Shown: positions 10,465-20,100 of the stretch, in pieces
Layout: every line of letters begins with the position of its first letter
Position numbering within the stretch: position 1 is the first letter of the stretch
Source of the DNA: Brachionus koreanus
Lineage: Eukaryota > Rotifera > Eurotatoria > Ploima > Brachionidae
Length of the DNA: 64,000 nt
Reading direction: 5' to 3'
Assembly: GCA_016987375.1 (NCBI GenBank)
Contig: PJRA01000263.1
Coordinates: forward strand, 3,505,279 to 3,569,278
The notes under the pieces: model-generated
What the model was told of the DNA's origin: nothing
Database searches by the model: none
Seen by the model: the letters and a program-made list of their open reading frames with translations, nothing else
Program-made: the position numbers and the translations under genes

Positions 10465-10953
10465 ATTAAATTCATTAAAAAAATATTTAAAAAATTGCTT
10501 TAATTTTTTTTCAAAAATAGTTATAATTCATGAATAATTAATTTTCGATTATTGATAAGGATTGATAAATGTAATCCAGTTATTCTATTTATTTAATTTT
10601 TTTTTGATAACTTTAATCGTTAATTTTTTTACACTTTGATTCATTTATTATACCGTATGAGCATTTTCAATGAACCATACTAAAAGTAAAAATGGGTATT
10701 AAATGTTGAACCATATTTTAAAAGAGCAAGTTGACATAATTTGAAATAGATTGATATTTATTTTTTAATTACGCCTTTGAAAAATTATTTTTGCTGTAAA
10801 AGAATAAAAATTTCTTTAAATAAATCTGAGTTGATATTTTAACAATTTAAGAAAATTGTATGTTTTTTTCTCATCTTAAGAAAAATTCCATATATCCTAC
10901 ACATTATATTATGATTTTGAGAATTTAGCATCTTTATAGATTTTGGTCTAAGA
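10465..10953. other. Spacer upstream of a secreted-protein gene
   Basis: AT-rich with no gene. The proximal end is the promoter of the gene at 11003. Confidence 0.45.
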
Positions 10954-10960
10954 TATAAAT
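10954..10960 (+). promoter_or_regulatory. TATA box of the 11003 gene
   Basis: TATAAAT lies 49 bp before the ATG. The paralogue at 14900 has the same heptamer 56 bp from its ATG, which supports a shared core promoter. Confidence 0.6.
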
Positions 10961-11002
10961 ACCACTTACGGTTAAAAATTAAAAGTTAAAATTTAAATTA
11001 AA

Positions 11003-11698
11003 ATGAAATCAATAATAGGAATTTTTTTGATAGGTCTCGCCTGCGCAAACGCTCAAGGAACCGACTTTTTGATTGATAATATTGTTAATCCAACAATCGA
11101 TCAAATTACTGATCAAACCGGATCATTTTTATTTAACCAATTGCTAGGCTCTTTAGTTAACTGGTTATTAGGAAAGAGAGATGTTGGATTTGAACAAGTT
11201 CAGCAAATTGTTTCCCAAGTTCAATCATTTTTAAACAACTATAAAGATAAAATTGATCAAATGATTGTAAACTTTTCAAGTCAAGTTCAAGGTTTATTTA
11301 ATTTATTGAATTTAAATGGACCAGCTAGATCATTAGCCAGAGTTGAATATATTCACAAATTGGGTGATTTTGAAAATTTCATCAAAGAACAAGCTATGGC
11401 CTTATTACAAAATTTATTCCAAGTTTTCCAACAAGCTTTTGGTCAAAATTTTCTGCTCAAATTTGACTCAAAAGGCAGAAAAGCTCTTGGCAAAATTTCA
11501 AGTATAATTGACAATTTGAACTCAAATATCTTGGAATTTTTGGAAAACTACGGTCAATCATTTTTAGAAACCTCTCTTAACATTTCCGAATTGGCTCAAC
11601 CTCTTCTTAACCATTTACAACAACAAGTATCTCAAAATGCTGGAAATGTTTTCCAACAAATTCAACAAGCTATCAATCAATTACAACAAAACGCATAA
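11003..11698 (+). CDS. Secreted, cysteine-free helical protein with a Gly-Lys-Arg processing site (paralogue A)
   Basis: A single exon encodes 231 residues. Residues 1-18 (MKSIIGIFLIGLACANAQ) form a signal peptide. The segment from 19 to 56 is hydrophobic and amphipathic and ends in Gly-Lys-Arg (57-59), the classical dibasic cleavage site with an amidation glycine. The rest is Gln/Asn/Leu-rich and looks like amphipathic helices, with two N-glycosylation sequons (NFS, NIS). There are no cysteines after the signal peptide. The paralogue at 14900 is clearly homologous along its full length, including FLIDNIV, the GKRD site, the SFSSQVQ.LFN motif, the YIH motif and the Gln-rich end. No known family is recognised. 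It could be a peptide precursor, a lipid-binding protein or a structural secretion. Confidence 0.85.
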   Translation: MKSIIGIFLIGLACANAQGTDFLIDNIVNPTIDQITDQTGSFLFNQLLGSLVNWLLGKRDVGFEQVQQIVSQVQSFLNNYKDKIDQMIVNFSSQVQGLFNLLNLNGPARSLARVEYIHKLGDFENFIKEQAMALLQNLFQVFQQAFGQNFLLKFDSKGRKALGKISSIIDNLNSNILEFLENYGQSFLETSLNISELAQPLLNHLQQQVSQNAGNVFQQIQQAINQLQQNA

Positions 11699-12094
11699 AA
11701 AATTTCTTTTCATATAAACTGTTTTTTTTGTGAATAAAAGGTCGCAGTAAATTATAGTTAATATTAGAGATTAAAATAGACTTTCCGTATAAATAAATAG
11801 GAATTATTTAATACTTTTTTTGATTAAAAGAACAACATTCCCTGTAGAGACGGATCCAAATATACTAATTTAGATATTAAGATAAATTTAACTCATTGTT
11901 CCTTTACCTTAAAATCATGTAAACTAGAAAATATTAAAGGCTTAAAAATATTCTTTAATTCCAGGATTTTGTTCAGAGAAGACATTTGCATCTCTACTTA
12001 CTCTAATTAGACAATGATCTCTCAGCGAGACCTTCTATCTTAAATTAATTGCAAAATTCCTGATCTGGTTTAACCAGATAATTTTTTTTTCTTA
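11699..12094. other. 3' flank and spacer
   Basis: AATAAA at about 11733 (gtgaataaaagg) probably ends the upstream gene. No other feature is seen. Confidence 0.45.
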
Positions 12095-12918
12095 TCCACT
12101 CCTTGTGAAGAATTACTTTTAATTTCCACTCAAGTCAGTCTTTTGCTTTCAGCCTAGCTTCTCCTCATGTCATTCCCATTTCGGTGAGCTCTTTCATGAT
12201 TGTTGACTTCCATGTAACTGTAGGTCTTCCTACCTTACGTGGCCTTTGGGGTGTCCATTCAAGGGCATTTTTTAATATTCTTTTTTCTTTCATTCATGTT
12301 ATCAATTTATTGACTTAATGGCTCTGAATTTGTTCTTTTGTATAGTTCAGCATTTGACAGGCCAGTGCATCTCCAGAATCGTTCGTAGGCTTCCAGTATG
12401 GAAGGTGTTCAGACTTCTTTTATCAGATTCAAACATTCCCCAACATTCACTTGGGTACATTAGCGTTGTTTTTACTACAGAGTTGTAAAGTTTGAGTTGA
12501 GTTTCCTTAATATAGCTGGTTGATTTCCATGAATGTCGGAGTCTAGCAAAAGTAATCAAGTCTTTTCTAAATGTCTCTTTGTGCTCCCATTGATGTACTG
12601 ATGTTGCTTCTTAAGTTTGTAAATTACTCCACTTGTGAACCATCAATGGTGATCTAGATATCCAATTTAGTGTTTATGCACATAACTTTCGTTTTGGTCA
12701 TATTTATTTCTGAATCCAGTTGGTTTAGCATTGTTTGCTGAATCTTGTGTCCTCATATGTTTATGTTCTTCTGTACAAGATATTAACACCAGATCATCAG
12801 CTAAGTGTTCAAGCTTTGTTGTTATCTCCCATTGTATACCATAGCACTGATTGCTGTTTTCTTCATTACATAATCAATCACTATTAGGAATATTGTCGGA
12901 GAGAGGACACATCCTTGC
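12095..12918 (-). mobile_element. LINE reverse transcriptase remnant, 3' segment
   Basis: On the minus strand, broken frames give the reverse transcriptase motif QGCVLSPTIFLIVIDYVMKK (12918-12859), then a degenerate LADD catalytic motif (LADDLVLIS near 12805-12779), then LRHSWKSTSYIKETQLKLYN (about 12544-12485), YPSECWGM, FHTGSLRTILEMHWP and finally PQRPRKVGRPTVTWKSTIMK near the 3' end. This order is that of a non-LTR retrotransposon ORF2 of a type different from the CR1-like copies at 2.2 and 5.6 kb. Frameshifts and stops show it is inactive. Confidence 0.85.
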
Positions 12919-12920
12919 CT

Positions 12921-13060
12921 GCAGCAGCAGAAATTCTGAAAGTTGATGGTAGGATCACATTAGGGATACTACACTATCTCTTCAGCAAAAAATGGCAACA
13001 AGAAATAATCCTAGAGGACTGGTCAAAAGGCCTGATAGTCAAAATTAAAGTTTCAAAAAG
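12921..13060 (+). mobile_element. Inverted 5' segment of the same LINE
   Basis: About 45 codons on the plus strand read AEILKVDGRI, then LFSKKWQQEIILEDWSKGLI. This is the endonuclease-reverse transcriptase linker that normally precedes the QGCVLSP motif. It abuts the minus-strand segment at 12918 in the opposite orientation, with only 2-3 bp between. Confidence 0.75.
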
Positions 13061-13992
13061 CTTTTAGTAATCAATACTTCTAAGTATTAAATCTATACCA
13101 ATTTAATTAAAAAAAATGAAGTTTTGATAGTTTTTTGGAAAACAAATTTTTTACCTTGATATTGAAGCTAGAGTGTATGTTTGTTTTTAGTATTCTTTTG
13201 AGTCTGAATTATGTCAGTGGTGAAATTATAGATACAATTTTTAAATTCTATGACGAAAATTCCTTCAACTTAAATTATAATTATAAATTGATTCATTCTC
13301 GTATATTATAACTATTTTGATGTCAACAAATAATAAAAAAAGCTTATTCTTGGATAAAGTGAAAAAATTAAAATATCTGATCAAAATGTATCAACTATAC
13401 TAAAACTTAATTTAGAATAAAAAAAAAGAGTCCTGATGCATTGAATTCGTTAGTATCAACAATATTTACAGCTTATTATTTTGGCAGAATCCTTTCACTT
13501 GTTGGTAATAAATCAATAGAAGTATGCGTGTTCACCAACCAAAACTGAAATACTGAAGTGTCAACAGTTTAAATAAGTAATCCACCAGAATAATCAACAC
13601 GTCATCGAATACCGATTTTTCCTAATTTCAGTAATTATGTTTCAATTAATTAGATTAAAAAAAAAAGAAAAAAATGTGAATACCAGCAAAAAAGTGGGGT
13701 CTGTATCAAAAATTAAAAAATAAACTTAAAAGATTAAAGGCAGCTATTTTTGTCTCCCCTGATAACTTTTTCTAAAATTTTCTTTTTAATACTGACATCC
13801 ATGATGATTTATTTTCGGAAAATCTATTACCTAAAACCTAAAAGCCGTCATGTCATTTTTTTTGAAATTTTTTTGCTTATTTTGTTCACTAAGTAAATTT
13901 TTTAATATATTTTATGAAAATATGCTTAAAAGTAACTCTTTTATTGAATGTAATTTTATTTAAATTTTTGAATGCTAATTTGAAAGAAAAAT
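13061..13992. other. AT-rich spacer
   Basis: No gene or RNA is seen. Confidence 0.45.
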
Positions 13993-14173
13993 GTTGACTG
14001 ACCGGTGGCTTGACCACGAGTCAGACGATTTTATTTAAAATAAGAAAAGTTTCAAAAGCTATAGATTTAAAGCAAAATATGGTTCTATTTATAGTAAAAT
14101 TTCTAGTGCCAATGCGTAAGGATGTTTACGGTGATATGCGCCTAGAGGGCGCGTCCGCTGGGTTATCAGCGGA
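13993..14173. other. GC-rich island with three small hairpins
   Basis: Within very AT-rich DNA this stretch has unusually many G and C and three potential stem-loops. They are tgact...agtca enclosing gtgg...ccac (about 13994-14022), gcgcc-tagag-ggcgc (14138-14152) and tccgctg-ggttat-cagcgga (14154-14173). It could be a structured RNA, a SINE remnant or a regulatory element. The 72-codon ORF over it (14010-14228) has no support as a gene. Confidence 0.4.
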
Positions 14174-14843
14174 TGGATTAAATGATTTTAATTATTTAGT
14201 TGAGATTTTATCAAATTCTTCAATATGAATTGGAATAACAGAATTAATTCTAAAGTATTAATTCAAAAGTATTCTTTTCGAATCTTAATATCAATAAAAA
14301 CTTTTAAATGTGTATTTGATTTACTTTATAATACAAGACTACGGACAGTATTAATTAAAATTATTGACACGATTTATTTTTCTTTTAAAAAGAAGAAAAA
14401 CTTGAAAAATTGTTTTTTTAATTTTTCGGAATTGACTTTTTTACTATATAATGTTATTGCTTTCTAAGTCAAACTAACTTTTTCGAAAAAAATTCTTCAA
14501 TTTTATAAAAAAAATTGTTTGTCCAAGTTTTAAAGATTTGTAAGTAATATTCTGATAACGTATTAAAATTTTCAATAATTTTTCTTTACAAACTGGTCAT
14601 AAAAATATCAAAAATTATTTTTTATTATTATGTTTAAGTTAAAACATTAATATTAATCAAAATAAAACAAATTCAAAGCATTTTTCGTTTCACAACATCC
14701 TTTTTTTAATCAACCATGGTCGCCTTCGCAGACTATTTTTTTATAAATTACGTAAAAAATCGTACGAGTAAAACAAATCACTTTTAAATGCAAAATTTTA
14801 TCTAAAACATCATGTGAAAATGTTCAATATGGTAAAAAAGCAC
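14174..14843. other. Spacer upstream of paralogue B
   Basis: AT-rich. Short ORFs here are Lys/Phe/Ile-rich and not credible. Confidence 0.45.
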
Positions 14844-14850
14844 TATAAAT
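14844..14850 (+). promoter_or_regulatory. TATA box of the 14900 gene
   Basis: TATAAAT lies 56 bp upstream of the start codon, close to its position in the paralogue at 11003. Confidence 0.6.
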
Positions 14851-14899
14851 ATTTAATTATGATTGAACATTGTTATTAAGTCATTAAAACATATTTAAA

Positions 14900-15586
14900 A
14901 TGAAATCAATCTTATTAATTGTGTTGTTGGGTTTTGCTTACGCTACTGCCCAAGATATTGGAGTTGATTTTTTAATCGACAATATTGTCAGTCCAACAGT
15001 GAATGATATTATTTCTGGTGTTGGAAACTACCTGGTTACTTCACTTGCTGATTGGGTTACTGGCTTGTTTGGAAAAAGAGACTTAAACGTCAGTCAAATT
15101 ATTTCTCAAGTTCAAAATTTGGTCAGCAATTATCAAACCCACATAGATCAAATAATTGCTAGTTTTTCGTCACAAGTTCAAAATTTATTCAATATTTTAA
15201 GCTTGGCAAATCCAGGAAGATCAGCTCTTAGAATTCAATACATCCACAATATTGCCGATGCTCAATTGAAAATTAGAGAAGAAACTGTTGAATTCTTAAG
15301 CAATTTATATGACCAATTTCAACAAATTTTTGGTCAACACTTCGAAAATTTGTTCAACTCTAAAGGAAGATCTGTTTTCAACAATGTTACTTCAATCATT
15401 AACAATTTGACCAACACTATCAACGATGTTTTGGAAAATTACGGAGAATCTTTTTTGCAAACAGCCATCAACATTTCTGACTTGTCTCTTCCATTGTTGC
15501 AACAATTGCAACAACAATTGGGATCAGAAGCTGGTCAATTAGCCCAACATTTACAGCAAGTTATCAATCAATTGCAACAAAATTAA
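14900..15586 (+). CDS. Secreted, cysteine-free helical protein with a Gly-Lys-Arg processing site (paralogue B)
   Basis: A single exon encodes 228 residues. The signal peptide is MKSILLIVLLGFAYATAQ. The following segment ends LADWVTGLFGKRD, so the Gly-Lys-Arg site is kept at the same place as in the gene at 11003. The body is Gln/Asn/Ile-rich and helical with sequons NVS, NVT, NLT and NIS, and it has no cysteine. The pair is a tandem duplication in the same orientation, about 3.2 kb apart. AATAAA at about 15610 follows the stop. The family is unrecognised and function unknown; extracellular destination is well supported. Confidence 0.85.
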   Translation: MKSILLIVLLGFAYATAQDIGVDFLIDNIVSPTVNDIISGVGNYLVTSLADWVTGLFGKRDLNVSQIISQVQNLVSNYQTHIDQIIASFSSQVQNLFNILSLANPGRSALRIQYIHNIADAQLKIREETVEFLSNLYDQFQQIFGQHFENLFNSKGRSVFNNVTSIINNLTNTINDVLENYGESFLQTAINISDLSLPLLQQLQQQLGSEAGQLAQHLQQVINQLQQN

Positions 15587-15948
15587 ATAGTTTTTTTCAC
15601 TAACCTTCAATAAAAGTTTTAAAATTATATTAACTTTTTTATTGCAAATAATTTTTTTTTTATTAATAATTTTAAAAAAATTGGCAAAAATCAATTTTTT
15701 TTTTAGCTTTTAGCCATTTATTTTTGATCAAATATTCTTCTTTATCAACCTTGATTTAAAACATCGAATTATGGTTTGAAGTAATTTCAAGCTGTGAGTT
15801 AATATAACTTATGAAAAGAACTTCTCAAAAGCTTAAATAAATTATGCAAATATGTTTTTAAGTTTATAAAATATTAGAGAGAATTTTTGAATTTTATTGT
15901 AATTTAAAATTTTGAAAAATTTGATCATTTATCAAGAAGTCGGCAAAA
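15587..15948. other. Spacer between paralogue B and DOLPP1
   Basis: AT-rich with no gene. It contains the polyadenylation signal of paralogue B and the promoter of DOLPP1. Confidence 0.45.
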
Positions 15949-17180
15949 ATGAATAACGAAACATATGAATTTAAACCATTATCCCTGATGTTTGTTGAAT
16001 ATAAATCAGGTACTTTAACCTGGTTTATTACATCATTAGAATGATGATGACGTTGTATACAAAAAGGAGATTTGCTCGGCTTTATTTTAGCTTGGATCAC
16101 AATGTTACCTATTTTGTATGTTGTTTCAATTTTTACAGTCATTATCATTCGGAGAGACCTTACAACGGTAAAATTTTGCTTCAAAAAAACATTCAATTCT
16201 TAGACTTGAATATACTTTGATTATTTATTATTTTTAGATTTTTTACTTTTTCGGATTTTTAATAACCGAGTTCACTAATTTTGTGTTAAAGAATTTAATT
16301 AAACAACCAAGACCTTACTTAAGTATTTTGTTAAATTTGAGAAAATTTAATCTATTTAACTTTTTTTTCATCGAGTTAGATGAACATAGAAGTAAAGGAT
16401 CTTTCAGTAAATATGGAATGCCATCCGATCATTCACAGGTCATGTTTTATTTCTCAACTTTTTTTATTTTAATAGTCCTATTTCGGTAAAAATTAATGTC
16501 TAAAATGGTTTAAAATATTTTATAAAAATTTGATTTCAATAGATATTATATTTCTCAAAGCAAGCTAATTCAGATTTTAATGAAAAGTTTCTTATGTGTT
16601 ATTGCTATTATTGCTGCAGTTCTAGTCGCATTTAGCAGGTAATTTTAAGGAACCTAATTCTAAAATTTTCTAAAATTTTTAAAACTAAGGGTTTATTTAA
16701 AATACCATACAAATGAACAAGTTATTGCAGGCTCGTTGCTTGGTATTATTTGTGGTTCATTATGGTTTTTTATTGTTCATACAATACTTTCAAAACATTT
16801 TCACTATATTACAACATGGTAAGTAATTTTGATAACTAGAAAGAAAATTTAAAATAAATTATTAATAGAAAATGAGAATTTTATTTAAATTGAAATTAAG
16901 CTAGTAATCTAAAATAGTTTTTGAAAATTTTAAATTTGAAATTAATTTTTTTTTTAACAGGAAAATAAGTGAATTTTTAATGATCAGAGGTAATTTAAAT
17001 TTTATATTTGGAAGAAAAAATTAAATATATTTTATTATTTAAAGATTACACTCATATTCCTAATATACTTTTATTTCAATACACTGCTGAGCGAAACGAA
17101 GCAAGGTAATTTTCATAAAAAAACTCTATTCAAGATTTAATTATAAATAAAGCATTAGACGAAAGAACAAGAATAACTAG
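15949..17180 (+). CDS. DOLPP1: Dolichyldiphosphatase (PAP2 family), nine exons
   Basis: Nine small exons join in phase to 231 residues (animal orthologues about 238): 15949-16009, 16067-16167, 16238-16322, 16380-16485, 16543-16638, 16690-16818, 16961-16989, 17045-17105 and 17153-17180. The enzyme dephosphorylates dolichyl diphosphate on the lumenal ER face so that dolichyl phosphate is recycled for N-glycosylation. All three PAP2 motifs are present: KNLIKQPRP (K-x6-RP), YGMPSDHSQ (PSxH; Asp replaces the usual second Ser) and SRVYLKYHT (SR-x5-H). Several hydrophobic segments span the membrane, and the tail has the family's RDYTHIPN and YTAERNEA stretches. Total coding length 696 bp divides by three. 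Most introns are 48-70 bp, with one of 142 bp. An ORF reading through intron 3 (16283-16489) is an artefact. Confidence 0.92.
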
Positions 17181-20100
17181 CAACATACATAATTCAACAT
17201 CAGTGTTGATTGAATAGCAACTTTGAGTTATAGTTAATTTAAAATTTAATTTTTTTAAAAAGCTAAAAAAATTTTGATTTTAATTACTTTTCTAAAAGAA
17301 AAAATTTCTATGCTTGCTTTCAAAAAATAGAATAAAATCATTATTCAACTTTATTTTAATAAAATCATTATTTTCACTTAACTTTGTTAATAATTTGTTA
17401 ATAATTTTAAATTGAATTTTTTTCTTTTAAAAAACTTTGTTTTCCAAGTCTGTTTGATCATTTTAGAAATTAAATTATACATTTCAAAATCTTTTTTTTA
17501 TGCATGTTATTTCAATTTCTCTTAAAATATTATTCTATTTCATTAGATTCTAGTTGAATTAACCATGATAAATTAGCTAAAAAGTATTATTCCTATTTAA
17601 ACTTTCTGACAAGTTGAATAAAAAATAATCCAAAAACAATACTTTACCAAAGTACTTGATTTTCAAAATGAATTAATTTAGTAATGAAGAAAATGAGTAA
17701 ATTCATTAAACTCAAAATACATTAGGAATAAGAAAAGAAAAACTTTTTAAATTTTATTTTCTGTCAAGACAGCTATTAGACGATTTCACAAATTATGGTA
17801 AAAACTTATAGCTCGCATACCTGCTATTTGAAGAGTATTCAAGGTAGAAACTTTAAATTATACATTCAAGTGTTATTTAAACTTAAGATCATTAAAAAAT
17901 AATCGATTTTTTGATTGAATAAATGTTTATTGTAAAAATATTCACAAAAGTATTAATAAAAGGTAATACGTGCTTTTTTGATTAATTTTTTTTAAAATGT
18001 AACAAAGTCTTAAAGGGAAAAAAAGCATTAAAAGATAAAATTTTTTCTTCTAAATTAGGTTATAAAATCAAACAAATCTGAATTAGTTTTATTTCAACTA
18101 GAAAATTCAAAAATTTTATGAATTATTGCTGAAAACAGCCTTGAATACTTTACGGATTTAAATTAAATTTAAATGGCAAGCCTAAATCAAAGTAAAAATT
18201 TGTAATTGTTTTTATAATTAATCCAAAAAAAAATAAATTAAGAATCCTTTCTCGACCCAAGCTCGAGTATCAAACTTTAAAACAATAACCAAAATCTAAT
18301 TTAAACTTAGCTATATCAATATGAAAGATTATGCAATAAGTGTATTACGCGCTTCGATATTGGGCCGTAATCTTTTTCATTTGTATATTCTTATTTTTAG
18401 TTAGGCTATCAATAGTTTCACCTTATCTAATATGCTTTAATTAAAAATAATAAAAAATAATTGATAATATTTGTTTCAATGGAATAAATCTTGTTTAAGA
18501 TTAAATCATTAAGATATATGATAAATTAATTCTGGAATGAACTAAAACGCTAAGTGAGTAGTTGATTTCTTTTTCTAATTTGTTTAATTGAAGTCTTTTT
18601 GGAAACGGCTCTTGATGTAAACTGATCTTAGATTTAAAATGGATGTATTTTGAAAAAAAAAAAAGATTATGTAACTTAAATATTAAGTATAATCCAAGAA
18701 AATTAAATTGAATTTTAAGGTGAAATTTACTTTGAATGAAATGGTAAAGTTTGAGTTGGAACAAGAATAATATTTGCTTTTTTGTTTTATTTTGTGGATT
18801 TTTGGCTTCGATTGAAATTTAAGTGTTCTAAAGTAAGAATCTTAAGTACCTTTTTTTTTTGGAATCAAATACAAAAATTAAAACGTAAAATTTAAATTTT
18901 CTGGTTTAGATTTGAAAGGTTTAAGATATTAGATTTCTTAATTTCAAGTGCAAATACTATAATAATACACATTCAATGTCGAATTTTATTTTTTTTTAAA
19001 AGCTTTAAATTATTATATAGTATTTTTAATGAAATAATTTTTTTCAAAAAATTTTAATTATTTAAATCTTAAAGTAAAAAATTTTTAAATAATTTCTTGT
19101 ATTGTTTTGTTTAGAAATGATCATCACATTTCAAGAACTTTTAATCGTAATATATTGATCATGATAATTGATTATCTTTTATAACAAATGATCCTTTGCT
19201 AAATAAATTATTGAATAATAGCGATGTATGATTAAAAATTTGTTTTTTTTTTAAGTTTTTTTCTCAACACTTTAATCAAATAATTTGATTTATTACGTTT
19301 TGTGTGTTGCAAAGAGAAAACAATTTAGGGGATATAAATTTTTAGGATCAGATTAATCGACGCATTTAAAATATTTTTATTGCCGAATAATTTGGAGTTA
19401 TTCAAGGTTTGAAAGAAAAACAAATTAAAATAAAAATGCTCATAAAACTGGTTTTGACAAAAGCTAATTATAAAAGGCTAAACGGAAAAGATTTAGTTTA
19501 AATTGATGTTTAAATTTTATTTATTTAAGGTTAACTTAGCTCGAATTTTTGTACAAGTTTCATCAATATAATGTTAGGTTATTTAATTAGTTATGAGTGA
19601 TAAGAAATCATTTTACTTTTCAAAGAATAAATTAATCTATTATACTAAAATATAAAATATTTGATCGATTTTTTTAGAATCAAATTTAAGATCAATTTTA
19701 ATAACTTTTATTTTAATAATAGTTTTATTTTTGTAGAATTTAATTATTAATAATTGGATTTTCAGCCAAGGAAAATACTTGAAAGCTAAAAATTTGTAAT
19801 CTGACTACAGAGTAATCAAAAACACTTCTAGTTTAAAAAATGTGTGGAAAAATTAGATTATAAACTCACGGATGTAATTAAATATCTCAGAAGCAGAGAT
19901 AAGAGTTTTCAAATGAATTCTTTTTCTTCTTTCTTGTTTTTTTTTAACGATAGATAAATAGACCTCATTTATTTCTTTATCGAATATTGATAGAAAAATT
20001 TTTGGAATTAGTTTCATAACAAATAAAAATAAAAAACCGAAAGAGCCTTTATTTTAGATAATTCATTTTTTCTTAGTAAAGCATTACGGATAATCTTAAA

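Noticed and set aside
14010..14228. 72-codon ORF over the GC-rich island
   Set aside because: The hairpins explain the composition better; no recognisable protein pattern.
16283..16489. 68-codon ORF with a PSDH motif
   Set aside because: It is two DOLPP1 exons read through a 57-bp intron, not a separate gene.
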